From Trichobilharzia szidati (lineage: Eukaryota; Platyhelminthes; Trematoda; Strigeidida; Schistosomatidae), in NCBI GenBank assembly GCA_944472155.2, contig OX235279.1, positions 118,412,110 to 118,476,109 on the forward strand: 64,000 bases of DNA, given 5' to 3'. Shown one piece after another: positions 12,100-24,020 of the stretch; position 1 is the first letter of the stretch; each line of letters begins with the position of its first letter. The translations under genes and the position numbers were made by a program. The notes beneath the pieces are model-generated. The model was not told the origin of the DNA and ran no database searches. It saw only the letters and a program-made list of their open reading frames with translations.

Positions 12100-12194
12100 C
12101 AGGTTTGTTCATGAGTTGACATCAGTTAGAGGGAGAACCATTGGAAAACCAGCACTGGAGTTCTCTAACTGATATCAATTTGTGTTCAAACCTG
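12100..12194. repeat. Head-to-head SINE-1 tails forming a hairpin
   Basis: The left half is the reverse complement of the SINE-1 tail (CAGGTTTG...ATCAGTTAGAG) and the right half is the tail in forward orientation (CTCTAACTGATATC...CAAACCTG). Together they make an imperfect inverted repeat of about 30-bp arms. Confidence 0.6.
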
Positions 12195-12251
12195 TAGCCA
12201 ATTAAATCAGCTTCTGTTTGACTCACTGAGAACGGATTTATTTATTTATTA

Positions 12252-12432
12252 TTTTGATTACAGCTTGATTTCACACCGTATTTTTAGTACAAGTATGGAA
12301 TTTTCAGCATGGATATCGGTAGCCCAAATTTCAGGCCGACCATAGATATCGGGTGTGCGCCGGCAGGGGATCGAACCCCGGACCATGTGCATGGTCGGCG
12401 AGAGTCCTAACCACTGTGCCACCGACGCACGG
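12252..12432 (-). repeat. SINE-4, tRNA-derived
   Basis: The - strand begins with GTGCGTCGGTGGCACAGTGG (A box) and has GGGGTTCGATCCCC (B box) about 40 bp on, then a body ending in AAGCTGTAATC. A near-identical copy lies at 27081-27264. The layout resembles the schistosome Sm-alpha SINE, but I cannot confirm that name without alignment. Confidence 0.78.
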
Positions 12433-12837
12433 ATATTCACTGACACCTATGAAGTGTCATATACGCCTAAAACAAATGTGATTTTATGCAGAATAAATTA
12501 AATCTTGTCAGCTCCACAACCTTTTTTAAAATTATTTATTTATTTATTTGACAGACCATTGTTTATTAGAAGTATTGACCTATTATATTTACTACCAGTA
12601 GAAGTATGGCTACAAAGTTCACTAGCATATATATGCATATTTATGTGTATATATAGACTCATACGTACACACAAGCATTTTGGTTATATAACAGACTTAA
12701 CTAGCAAAATAGCAGGATGATGAATATCTGCCTATATGCCAAATAAATAAAATGACAGTAATTCGAATTCAGGATGCTCATTTCATCTTAATTCACACTC
12801 GTCACCTGGATGTACCTGAATTCCCTGGCGAGTGATG

Positions 12838-12921
12838 GTGTTCCTATTGAGGCTGGAACCTAGTACCCTTCGTTTCAAATGCCATGGAGTCATCCACTAG
12901 ACCACTCGGGCTATGAGAGTC
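12838..12921 (-). repeat. SINE-5 / tRNA-like fragment
   Basis: The - strand contains TAGCCCGAGTGGTCTAGTGG, like a tRNA D-arm with A box, and ACTAGGTTCCAGCC, like a weak B box. It sits flush against the truncated 5' edge of the RTE-a copy. No second copy was found in the window. Confidence 0.5.
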
Positions 12922-15210
12922 TGAGGTCGACAGCAGGACTTCACCTGAGGTAGCCTGGCACAACATACAGTTAGCTGTAGACACAGCTGTAAAAGCTGTT
13001 AATAACCTAAAACCAAAAGTTAGTAAGAGCCATCGGATTTCTACCGCCTCATCCGAACTGATTGACGCAAGAAGACTGATCCCACGAGCTCCGACTATGA
13101 CGAGGAGCAAAAGCTACTCAAACGCAAACTAACAAGAAGTCTTCTCAACGACCGTGAACAGTGGTGGGCGACAAAAGTGAAAGAGATGGAAAAGACATCG
13201 GTGATTGGCAACACCAGACAACTATTTAGGCTTATCTGGGAAACAGGTAGTGAAGGGGAAATGATAAGTGAAATAATTTCTGAGAAAAATGGTACCATAA
13301 TTAGCTCTCAGGATAGACGACTGGAACGCTGGAAAGAACACTATGAGGAGCAGTTTAATTGGCCTACAGCCACGCTCAGCCTGCCGAACATCCAACGCCT
13401 CCCTAAATTAAATATAAACACAGGTCCTCCGTCCCTAACTGAGGTTACTAAGACGGCTACTAGTCTGAAACGAGGCGAAGCAGCAGGACCTGATGGAATG
13501 ACTCCGGAAGTATTTAAGTAGGGTGGAGACAGTTTACTGTCTACATTAACCGAGGTACTAGGCAGCGTCTGGGGATCGGGGGAAGCACCGTCGGGTTAGT
13601 GTAAGTCACTGATTATCCACCCCCATATACAAGAAGGGAGAAAAATCTTCCTGTGATAATCACAGAGGGATTAGCTTGACTAATATAGTATCTAAAGTCC
13701 TAGGCTCAATAATCATGCGTAGACTAAGTGGTGCTCGGGAGGTACAAACACGAGAGAACCATGCAGGCTTTAGACCAGGAAAAGGGCGTATTGATCATAT
13801 CTTCACCCTTTGACCGATTCTAGAACACAGGCATACCACCGGCGTCCAACCATCATTATATTTCATGATCTAAAGGCGGCATTCAATTCTGTCGACCGAG
13901 AGGTACTCTGGCGAAGTTAGGTTGTGAAGGGAATGCCGAGAAATACATTGCACTGATCAAGTCAATCTACTCGAATTCATGTAGCCAGGTGAGAGCTTAT
14001 GGCGAGTTGTCATCTGAAGTGGTGACGACTAGTGGTGTCCGACAGGGATGCCCATTATCCCCATTTCTATTTAATTTCATCATAGATGTACTAATGGACT
14101 TAATCCTAACCGCTGACTTCAGAGACTCAGGGATTGAATGGCTTGTTACCAGGGAATAATCTCGTTGACTTAGAATGTGCAGATGATATAGTCCTTCTAG
14201 GCGAGGGCGCTGACAAAATGCAGAGTCTTCTGTACACCTTGAGCTGCAATCTACGAATGTTTGGCATGTGATTCGCTCCCACCAAATCTAAGATGATGCT
14301 ATAGGAATGGACTGGACTACATTGACTCATAGTTTAGAAATAGGGAGTGAAGTGGTAGAGCACGTTGATCGCTTCACTTATTTAGGAAGTACCATCAGCC
14401 TCAACAGGTTCATGGCTGACGAAATCTCAGCACGAATACAGAGGGCTAGTTTCGCATTTGCCAGTTTACGCCGTCTCTGGCGTAGACGTGATATCCGGCT
14501 AGCTATCGATCAAAGGACGTGTGTACTGCTCAGCAGTCCGCTCCGTCCTTCTTTATGGCTGTGAGACCTGGCCATTGAGAGCGGAAGACATGAAAAGACT
14601 ATCTGTCTTTGATCATAGGTGCCTGCGTTGTATCTCCCGTGTGAAGTGGTATATTACGATGAGCAATACTGAGATTAGGCGTCGGTCGAGTATTAGGTGA
14701 GTTGGTAGGGAAATCAATCGACGAGGCTGTGAAGCTACATCGACTGAGGTGGTCAGGACATGTGTTACGTATGCCTAGCCTTCCTCGACGGGCAATGTTA
14801 GCTGATATAGGGTCAGGCTAGAGAAGAGCTAGCGGCGATCAAACCAAAACATGGCATCACTCAATGAAATCCACAGCAGTTAGTTGAAGCCAGCCACGTA
14901 GACTTCCTGGTTTGAGTCCCCATAACGGTAAAAACCAATGGAGGCTGGAGACAATTGGTGATATGGCTCAAAATCGTTCTCAGTGGCGCAGATGCATCCA
15001 CTCCTTGTGACTTATGATTTCCAATGAAACTATATTGTTCTTTATTATTACTATTCCTTTGTCTCTCACCTCTGTTTACTGTCTATATTATGTATTTCTT
15101 CTACTTTCTTCTCTTGCTTTGTGTGCTACATGGAGTGTGGCGACTTGAACTGCCACACATCGGTGCAAAGTTCTATGTCGAATACAGACAGACAGACAGA
15201 CGGACATGAG
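12921..15210 (+). mobile_element. RTE-a retrotransposon, 5'-truncated copy
   Basis: The sequence matches 42022-44300 almost throughout and starts abruptly at the equivalent of 42022, so the endonuclease is missing. A readable piece at 13177-13521 covers the linker and start of the RT, ending in a stop at 13519. The GVRQGCPLSPFLFNF block lies near 14035 and the active-site box reads CADD near 14180. The 3' end carries a (GACA)n tail at about 15184-15207. Shared stops with the 41-kb copy show both descend from a defective source. It lies in the intron between exons 2 and 3. Confidence 0.85.
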
Positions 15211-15711
15211 AGTCACCTCTTATGCAACACGTGTCAGTTATTATTCATTTTCAATTCAGTTTTGGTTTTCCCTTTGATTGAATAACCCGAAGTGTTCAGC
15301 CTCAGGTACGCACAGGTGACAAGTTCGAAATAGGACGAAATTCTCATCCTGGATACCACTGCTAGTCACCGTTTATCACATTACTTCAAAGAAAATGATT
15401 ATTTTAAGGCTGATTTCCTCACGTATCGACAGGTTAAGGACTTCAGATGGCTGTATTTGTCTGACTATGCCTGTCCATGATTTGTTGCCTATGTGTAGTG
15501 AAATCACGGAGTAAAAGACTATCAGACTTAGAATGAATGGAATTCAGCTATCAGAGTTATGAAGTCGCCTGAGCCAGAATAATAGGAGGTATTTTTTCTC
15601 CTAGTTAAACCACACGTGCATCCTAGATTTAATTGCAAGCCACTATCAATCGAGTAACTTCAGAAATTAACTTATGAAAATTAATCTGATTTTCGCTGCC
15701 AGTGACAGTCT

Positions 15712-16062
15712 ACAGGATGAAATTGCTTGGAGTTCCACTGAGAAGTTGTGACCGGCGGGGTTCATCCGATCGATTGTGAGGACAAATGCTCACCGATGTC
15801 ATTGACTTGTGATATTCGCGTTAAATATGTCACGAAATGGCAGAAGTTAGAATTCATGGGCTGGCGATTGGGTTGGTTCCCAGTGACCGAATGGTCTACT
15901 AGCTCACCTTGTGACTAGACGATCCTGGATTTGTACTGCCGATGAGTCCCGAACTAGGACGAAGCAACAGGCTGTCCAGTACTCCAATGATGGTTTTCCC
16001 AAGGTTCTCTAACTGTTATCGATCAGTGTTCAAACTTGAAACAAATCAAATCCCTACAAACT
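15712..16062 (+). repeat. SINE-1, near-complete composite copy
   Basis: A 5' block (GGATGAAATTGCTTGGAGTT, then GAGGACAAATGCTCACCGAT, then GGCAGAAGTTAGAATTCATG) precedes the tRNA-like head near 15885 and a SINE-1 tail ending near 16060 (AAATCAAATCCCTAC). The same order recurs at 31780-32100 and 37985-38350, so the 5' block belongs to the family. Confidence 0.65.
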
Positions 16063-16201
16063 AACTCATGAAAATTCCAGATTACCCATGGTTTAAATCT
16101 TCGCTCACGATTTCTATGGGATATTGATTCCACAGTGTTCAATCTCTGAGGAATAAGCAAATGTCATAATCTGTGATTATTTGCCATTCTTTTTATTTCA
16201 G

Positions 16202-16377
16202 AATTCTAAGCGGACCGGAGCCAACTCACACGATGCTGAATATCGTTTTCAGTATTCAACTTTAATAGAAGCCTCAGATTTACATCGTGATTGTTATCAA
16301 TCCTCCTACTGTCCAATGCCAATTAATGAAAAGTGTGTGTCAATACAGAATTTACAATATGTTTATTACATTGATAA
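16202..16377 (+). CDS. Exon 3 of the unidentified host gene
   Basis: The exon runs from an acceptor (TTTCAG ending 16201) to a GTAAGT donor at 16378. It is 176 bp, entering in phase 0 and leaving after two bases of a codon. The peptide begins NSKRTGANSHDAEYRFQYST and ends QYVYYID. The leftover AA joins with the G that opens exon 4 to give Lys, so the phase match supports exons 3 and 4 as neighbours in one transcript. Family not recognised. Confidence 0.66.
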
Positions 16378-17046
16378 GTAAGTATAATACATGGTTGAAT
16401 ATGGTTTTATTTATTTCGCTTTGAATATAGTCTACGTTGAAAACAAACAATTCACTACTGGCGTGATTAAATACTCCTGTGTCAACCAACTAGTCCCAAA
16501 ATTAATTTTAAGTTTCCTATCAGGAACCCTAAAATATCAGACCAATGAGACATAATGCAAATATGACTGTGGCAGTTTCGAATCCTGCTTAGCCATCATG
16601 GCCCCACCATCTACATCATCTTTGCTAACCGGGTAGTTAGTATCCATCGTCAGATATCACACAATGAGTGTAACATTGTGATCTTGTACGCGAGAAATCT
16701 TCTCTAAGTAATCTAGTTCCCAGTGATTATTATTCTGAGAAGGTACATATTCACTCAGACTGTTTCTTATTGCTAGTGTAATAAAGAATATATTTTTTTT
16801 GTAGCCTCTTTTCAATGCTATACAGTTATATAGCGCTGTAAAATGCCATGGAAATGCCTATATATTATTATAAAAATTATTGTTCTCTTGGGTTCCAAGT
16901 GGAACAAAAGGCTTCAGTAGCACATCTTCAGCTCGTCCTACTCTCTGCAGTTCCCTTTTGCTGACCTTACGGTTGTTCATCCTATTCTGACAATCTCCCC
17001 CATGTCAACTGCGGACTAAAACCAAATTATTCGTTCACCACTCAGT

Positions 17047-17640
17047 GATTTGCCTGTCGTGGAATGTCATTCGACGGTCTCCTCGTCGTGTGTCTGATCC
17101 ATCTCCACTTTCTCCTGCTTATTTGTTGAACAATGAGATCTTGGTTGGTTCGTTCCCAGAATTTGTTGTTGCTAATTATTTCCAGTCAACCATTTTATCT
17201 TCAGTTTGGAGTCAGAGAAGACTGGTGTTGACAAAAGTCTGCAGCAGCCTTTTGGAAATACCTCTCGTGACACACTGGAAGTGTTTCTGATCCATATAAG
17301 AGAAACGACTGACTGACTTAACATTGGTGTTGAAAATCTGAAAGTTTTTGTTTATGCCTTGGACGAGTACAGAAGATTTTTATAAAGATTTCAAAGTGAT
17401 GAAGGTCTGTCTTCTCCTTCTGATCCTGGCTGGTTTCGACATCCTCATCTGTGCTGTCATGTGTAGTTGAAACGATGCTGCCTGGCCAGATAAGTGAAGA
17501 AAATGACCTGATTCAAATTCCTCCAGTTGACAGTTACTGGAGCCGGTTGTTTTTACGTTGTTGGTTGGTTTTCTTCATCATATCCATCATTTGCTTATTC
17601 AATTGAAGTCCTAACATCGCTGACTGCTTCTTCCTCCAGC
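17047..17640 (-). mobile_element. Degraded RTE-b 3' fragment
   Basis: On the - strand this aligns with the RTE-b C-terminal region and 3' end (compare 59170-59780): the IQIFN...VNS segment and the NRDLW/NKDLWERTNQ-like block can be followed despite many frameshifts. It lies antisense to the host gene in intron 3. Confidence 0.68.
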
Positions 17641-17936
17641 TGGAAGGTTTCCGCCTCTAAGTTCAATTCACTAGTTCTCTGGTTTTCCAGTTGATCCTAG
17701 ACCCTGGAAAGAGAAAGAGATGGGCTTGAAGTTACCGACCCTACCCCAGGAAATCGATCCAATCTCTACAGAAACTGTAAAGCCTTTATACCAGTCAGTC
17801 ATGAATGTCAGGTTACAAGAAAAACGTGTCATTAGGAATGCATTAATTGCATTAGTTAGTTATGTGTCTTACACTTACAACGGTCTCAATTATGCATGAC
17901 TCATTTTTGCAAGATCAGACTATTTATCATTTGTCC

Positions 17937-18580
17937 ATTAATGAAAATATATTTCAGATGTAATAGTAAAATAGTGGTGGCTGACTAAGCCCTGGTTACA
18001 ATTTTTACGTAAATATGTGATGAATATTCACCTTGCTCTCGCTTTTGTTTTTTCTTTTTTAAATACGATTTTGACTGATATTACATTTGTCTTTTCGATT
18101 AGGTGAAGATATGCTTAAGTGCATTATCGATTAATTGTTTGATGATGACATGTTGGTAGTTTATTACTTTCAGTCGGTAGAGTATGGAGAGTTAAACAGT
18201 TCCGTATTACGTAATATAGCGCACTGATCTGAAAATAGGATCAGTCTGTCTCACTGGCATGAGTCATATTCAACCCTTCCATTTTGGTATGGATGATTAC
18301 GTAATGACTAGGTAACCTGAATTTATTGAACTGGTAGCTTAACGTAAATTAATGCATTTTTTTGTAGTATGTCGCGAAATGTTAACCATTCGTGACTTGA
18401 CCTCTGTCCTTTAATGCATACATGTATTTTAGAAGTAATAGTAATATTGACTGACTCATCCCTGATTACAGCTCAAAAGGAAAAGAAGACTATGTGATGA
18501 ATATTCAATTTGTCTTTGTTTTTGACATGATTTTGCATGAAATGAAGTCAAGATATGTCCGAGTATAACTCTGACTGACC
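17937..18580 (+). repeat. Diverged direct repeat pair
   Basis: Segments at about 17937-18130 and 18417-18580 share blocks in the same order (AGTAATAGTA, CCCTGATTACA or CCCTGGTTACA, GTGATGAATATTCA, then a T-rich stretch and AAGATATG). The offset is about 460-480 bp. No coding potential is seen. Confidence 0.5.
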
Positions 18581-19074
18581 GAAAATATATTAGGAGTTTA
18601 TTAGGATTAGTCATTGGTGTATGATGAGTAATTCTGTAGGACAAAACATTTTGATCCGAAATACTACTGATAATGTCATATGAGTAATTAAAGCGCATTT
18701 GCTTCAAAAAATAATGCTTTCTACCTACATCGAAATGATCTCAACACTGGGCTGTGGTTTTGCTCGCTTTAGGTCCAGTTCATCCGCTCAGAGAGCTGAA
18801 TCACACCAAACGATGCTAATTCCGGCTAGCTACTTCAACTAATTGGGAATACAAAGAATGTAATTCGTCATTTGCAAACTACGATGTGTTGCTTTGCAAG
18901 TATTTGATTCGTTACATGATTAATCACGTGTTGACATCCGATTACTAGGGAAGGTCGTAGACCATTCAGTCACTGACTCCCTACCCAATGGTCTTAAATT
19001 TCGACTTCTACGAATTATATACATATATATGGCGCTACTGCCAGTTGATGTTGCAGGCGAGTAGCTGTCCTCTT

Positions 19075-19260
19075 GCTTGAATTGTGTCTGATTTCTGTGG
19101 CTGAACGGTCTACGAGCTCGCCTCGTAACCAGAAGGTTCTGGGCTCGAATCGCAGTGTGTGCGTACTGATGAAGATTCCTAAACCAGAACGAAACAAATG
19201 TTCAGTCCTCCCAGGTTTTTCAATGGTTGTCTAAATGATTCGGAAATCAATCAATTCGAG
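19075..19260 (+). repeat. SINE-1 copy
   Basis: The tRNA-like head (GTGGCTGAACGGTCTACGAG, then GGGCTCGAATCGC) is followed by the GTACTGATGAAG, CCAGAACGAAAC and GTCCTCCCAGG tail blocks of SINE-1. An AT-rich gap and a short unsupported ORF at 19325-19549 follow. Confidence 0.7.
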
Positions 19261-20344
19261 GTGAGAAATTACTACGGTCTCCAAGATATTCAGGCCTCAA
19301 GGGATGATTTGCCACATAGCATAAGTGGTAATCAAGAAAGCAAACGAAAAGCATGACGGTTCACAAAGCCGATTGTTATGCGTAGCTGGAAACCATGTAC
19401 GTCGAACAGTAATGCCTGTTAATCAGATGCAAGTTACTGAAATTGATTTGGAATTCGAAGCTGAGTGTCAGTTGGAAGAAGCACTGATGAATTCAGGCTC
19501 AAATGAGCGAAATGTCTGCCTAGTGTTTATGCCATTTCAATTTGACTAGTAAGCACTGCTTATTGGAAAGAGTAGTTTCTAACTACTCAAATCAATGAAT
19601 CAGTAGTATATAGAGTAGTGATTCATAGTATCGTGCTGTTTCGCTTGTTTTCTTGCTTTCTGTCCATCGTACTAAGTAGATCAAAGATTGAGTTCTGAGT
19701 ATTTTTGGTTTTTAAGATGGTTTTTTCACCTCGAACTGTGTGATTTGCAAATGAAGAAATTAAATCGAAAACTGTAGTCTAGCCACTAAGTGATTCAAAA
19801 GTTCAGCAAAATATTCTTGCTAAAATTCGTAGTTGTTTGACCTCAGGTGGTCATGTACAAAGCATGTAACAACGAAAGCCCAGGTCTTGACCGACGTAAA
19901 ATTTAGTAAAACTAATGATTTTCAGGAGGAGGTTGTTAATTGAAATCTTTCTTCCTAATTGGCTTCTTGACACAGATTCAATTTACTGAAGGCAGTTTCT
20001 GCGTTCATCAAGCACTCTTGTGAGACCTTCAGTGATGTCTTCAAGCATTATGGCTTATCAGTCTGAGAATCCCTGTGCTTTCATATTCTGCTTTCCGGCC
20101 TCGGTGATTTTCGGTAAAATGTTTGTACTTAACCGGACATCAGCAATAGTGGTACATACATTTAGGTCAACAACAGAAATGGAGTTATGGTAGGTATAGT
20201 TGAAGATAAACGTAACTCTGAGCTAGATAATTCTACTATCAATTTTTAGTTCTCGTTCTAGACACAAACACAACAACAGAAATTTTAGGAAGAAGTGAAC
20301 CGCTGTAGGATTTCTCAGATTATGAAGCAAACACAAATAAGTAA

Positions 20345-20740
20345 ATATACACATCTGATCATATTTTTGATTGGACACTAGTCAGTAACTAGTGTAATGT
20401 TTCTAGTCCTTTGTGTGGTGCAGACTGAATTCTATCAGTCAGTCAAGTTTACAATGTAGCCACCAATAGACTATGTGGTTTGCCATAACGGTGCACTGTG
20501 ATTTGTTGTTAATAAGTGATTGGAGGCAATCGACAGGAAGCCTTCGACCTGGGTGTCGTGCTAGTTTGCACTCACTAGTGAGCAAGGCGTATCTGCAATC
20601 ACCTTGAAGGAACTCATGTCCGTTCTGAGATTTAGACTGCAGCGCTGAATGATGAGTGTTCGAGTGTCAGAAGTGACATGAGTTGCTTCAAGTCGTTTTT
20701 ATTTACGCCTGGCTGATGTGTGCAAAGTAGCACTAATCCC
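20345..20740 (-). repeat. SINE-3-like repeat, diverged copy
   Basis: This shares TTGATTGGACACTAGT, AGTGAGCAAGGCGTATCTGC and GGAAGCCTTCGACCTGGGT with the copy at 34560-34884. In that copy the reverse strand has a tRNA-like A and B box. The present copy is rearranged or diverged. Confidence 0.55.
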
Positions 20741-20802
20741 AGTTCCAGTGCTTCCTTCTGATTGCCTCCTTCCATCTAATACATCTGATGATAGACAGAA
20801 TT

Positions 20803-21285
20803 AAAAAGCTGGTTACAGCGAAGAAAGGCTTTCTTTTCTATAGTGTCATGAACTAGATATCTGTACATCGCTATATGTATATATATATATATATATATAA
20901 AGCCGTACGAAAGTTTTTGAGCTATTCCCAGTCATGGGTCAAATTAGAACGAATAATGAGATGACAAATAGAGATTAAAAATGTAATAATAACAAAATAA
21001 ACAGGAAGTTCGTATTAAAGAACCTAGTAGGATAATAATTATGGAGAAAGTTGATTGTTTATAATGGCCATGGTAAGGGAAAAGATTGGACGTACTTCTC
21101 TTGCATACTCGTACAGGTGGCTTTAATTTATGGTTACCTAATGCTTCAGCTATGTCTAGATGTCTTGATCTCAATCCATTTAAGAGGTTTGATCAGATCT
21201 TGTATAGGATTTTGAAAGACTTTTCAAGTAGAGTTAAGTGTCTTGAGTTCATCAGATGTTCTTTTATCGAACTATAGACATATCT
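20803..21285 (-). mobile_element. PLE-2 fragment (Penelope-like), copy 1
   Basis: On the - strand, residues such as RHLDIAEALGNHKLKPP match the end of GIY-YIG endonuclease domains in Penelope-like elements (…RIAEALAI…KP.LC.QK). This copy parallels 24795-25383 in the same order. Both have an inverted segment at their two edges: here about 20803-20870 against 21215-21280. A (TA)n run lies at 20877-20898. It is too decayed to be active. Confidence 0.55.
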
Positions 21286-21978
21286 ACCTTCTCCTTTCGC
21301 TAACCAGGCTGGATTGTGTTAAACATCTGAAAACTGACATCCTTAAATGGAGTGGGTAGAAAGAATACAATCTACTATAAGCAAATTTGCAATTCCGCGG
21401 GAAACTTCTCCGCGTTTTCCTCCAATAACCGAGAATATTCAGATGACAATAAACGACCCATTCGACATATTCAAATAATGATCAAGCAAATAAGCGAAAT
21501 AGCATGATAGTATAACTTACTGATTTATATGAGTAGTGTCTTCCATATAAAATCTATCAGTCAGCAGTATTATGCTGAGTACTACTTATAATTAGATATA
21601 AGTAGTATATCAGTAAGCGAATTCAGAAAAGTAACAGTATGTTTTGGGGCACTGGAAAAAGCAGTCGAATATGCGATCTGTGAAAATAACATCACAATAC
21701 TGTGCAGAATCCGACAAGCTGCCGAATGTGGTGATATTCGACCAATTCTCAAATGATGTGCAAGTGTGCCTACAATGAGTTTGTCCTCATAAACGTAGCC
21801 TTCGAGCCTCATTGGTCTTTTCTTCTTTACAGTATGTATGATAATTTGCCAGATTAGTCAGAAGTACAGCAGTTTACACCAGTTTATAACTTTCTTTTCT
21901 GACATTTTGGTGGACCCATTGCATTACTGTGCATCGTTGAGGTACATGAAAAAATCCCATTGGAGTAAATTTCTGTGA

Positions 21979-22395
21979 AACTATATACTACTGAATGATT
22001 GAGGTGAGTAGTTTTATACCATTCACACCATCAACCAGTAGTGCTTGTTAGTAAGCTGGATCGAAGTGACCTAAACACCGGGCTGCCGTTTCACTAGTTT
22101 GGAGGCAAGCTCATCAGCACTGTATCGAGTTTGACTCAGCTGAAAGGAGAGCCGAATCAGTTCAAACCACCCGATTTCTGGTGAACTGGTGATACAATAA
22201 ATCAAATTCACTTTGCCAAACATCGGGTGGTCTCAGATGACTCGGCTCTCCTTTGAGCTGAGTTAAATTGAGTGGTGATGATGAGCTCGGCTGTGAATGA
22301 GTGAAACAGTCTCCAAATGTTCAGATTTGTCTAACAAGCACTACTAGTTGATGGTGTGAGTGGTATCAAACTACTCATCTCAATCATTCAGTAGT
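21979..22395. repeat. Imperfect inverted repeat (foldback), about 417 bp
   Basis: The left arm (TACTACTGAATGATTGAGGT…) pairs with the right arm ending …CAATCATTCAGTAGTATG. Inner blocks also pair (GAGAGCCGA with TCGGCTCTC, ACCACCCGAT with ATCGGGTGGT). Arms are about 190 bp, roughly 80% alike. Arm-related single segments occur at 18720-18960 and 26820-27060, so this is probably two copies of one dispersed repeat set head to head. No transposase is present. Confidence 0.7.
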
Positions 22396-22729
22396 ATGCA
22401 GTTTTATGCAAATATGCTTGCTTTCTTGATTACCATTTATAAAGCAGACCATATATTGGTAGAAGTAGAACTTTTCCGTGTTTTCACTGTTCTTTATAGA
22501 TATTATAGCAGTTAATCTTCCATTCATCTTGAAATTTAGTCGTATAGTTTTAGAAATATAAGTATTTAACTACAATCAGAGCAAGTGAGATCCACTTTCA
22601 AATTGATGTAAGGCGGCTGTAGACTCTTTCTTGACTATCATCAAATAACACAAATCCAAAGTGCATCAAGATGGCTAGTCAGCTGGCCTGCTGATGACTT
22701 TCACTAGATGACTGACTGACTATTTTCAA

Positions 22730-22935
22730 CATAGAACTTTGCACCGATGTGCAGCGATTCGAGTTGCCACACTTCACTCAGCACATAAAGCCAGAGAAGA
22801 AAGTAGAAGAAATGCATAATAGAGACAGAAAGTTGAGGTGTGAGACAAAGGATTAGTAACGAAGAAAAATATAGTTTTCTTGGAAATTTTAAGTCACAAG
22901 GGGTGGATGCATCTGCACCATTGAGAACGACTTCC
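22730..22935 (-). repeat. RTE-a 3' end, antisense
   Basis: This is the reverse complement of the final ~200 bp of RTE-a (compare 14990-15180), including the block giving the CACTCCATGTAGCACA-type sequence and the CAGATGCATCCACTC-type sequence. It is severely 5'-truncated, as is usual for LINEs. Confidence 0.7.
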
Positions 22936-23074
22936 ACTAAGCACCAGCATTAGGAAGTAGATGTATAACACTGGTTACACTCTAGTGATCAATCGAGTTC
23001 TAGTTTTTATTAACAAAACTATTTTTATTTTTCTGAATTAACAATTGTATATGTCTTTTAACTTTTGAAAACAG

Positions 23075-23204
23075 GATAAATCAAAATATACAAAGAACAT
23101 GGAGTTCACTATATGATTGTTATTGGTTGGTATTGACATCCACATTATCCGAATTGAATGCTTATTTACCAAGTATCAACAGTGAATGGATCGAAAAGGA
23201 TGCT
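23075..23204 (+). CDS. Exon 4 of the unidentified host gene
   Basis: The exon is bounded by an acceptor (AAACAG ending 23074) and a GTAAGT donor at 23205. It is 130 bp; its first G completes the Lys codon begun in exon 3 and it ends in phase 0. The peptide includes RTWSSLYDCYWLVLTSTLSE and ends EWIEKDA. Exons 1-4 give about 203 codons with no stop. A following exon must begin in phase 0. The kinesin-like exon at 30517 would fit by phase, but nothing else links them. Confidence 0.66.
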
Positions 23205-23414
23205 GTAAGTGTATGATTTTTTCTGATTTTTTTGAGAAATTTTATTTCCCAGGGTACCTTATCATGATTACTAATTGCATTTGAACAGACATATGATCTG
23301 TTTTTGTATTAAACAGAACAAAGTTAGGAGATGAAAATCAACAAGTTGACAGAAGAAACTGGCGACTAAGACACGATTCCAAGTATAAATAGGGAAGACG
23401 GAGATGATGAAGAT

Positions 23415-24020
23415 AACTAACTAACCAACAGCAACAACAACAGCCAACCGAATAAATTTGGAAGAAGCCACACCCTTTATTTCAACTTTGAGAGACGCAG
23501 ATGAGGATGTCAAAACTAGTCTGAATCAAAAAGGAAAGGTAAACTTTCATCAATCTGAAGTCATTTTGGAAATCTGCTGCACTCCAGAGCATAAAGAACA
23601 AGATTTCCAACACCACTGTTTAGTCAGTCCTTCTATATGGGTCGCTGGCTCCATATTGAATATCAGATGGCCGGCAAGAAAGGAGTGGTAGCAATAAACC
23701 CTGAGAACGAACCAATCGAGAACATATTGCTCAAGAAATATTCCGAAGAAAATGGAGATGGGTCGGACACACACTGTGAAGATCTTCGGGTGATATTGCT
23801 CTCCAGGCCATCAATCGAGTGCCTGTTGAATGGGAGACGACTAGTTGGGCGTATATTCAATGGGAGACATGAAGGAGGGAGATCGCGTAAGGAGGAGACG
23901 GGAACATGTGGACAGTCATGGGGCTAGTCGAAGTAGACTGCAAAAACAGGACAAAATGGGGATTTGCTAGTGACTTCCTATGTTCCACTCAGAAAGCAAG
24001 GGGATAATAATAATAGAAGG
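23415..24020 (+). mobile_element. Degraded RTE-b 3' fragment, sense
   Basis: The segment reads through RTE-b blocks in order: AATAAATTTGGAAGAAGC (GRNLKE region), INSNVKSVLLYG-like sequence near 23600, the R-rich C-terminus (RRLVGRIF... near 23840) and the 3' tail with (AAT)n at about 24005. Multiple frame breaks separate the pieces at 23458-23691 and 23637-23927. Confidence 0.68.

Noticed and set aside
12252..12432. Candidate tRNA gene on the - strand
   Set aside because: A and B boxes are present but stems do not pair and a second copy at 27081 shares a long non-tRNA body, so it is a SINE.
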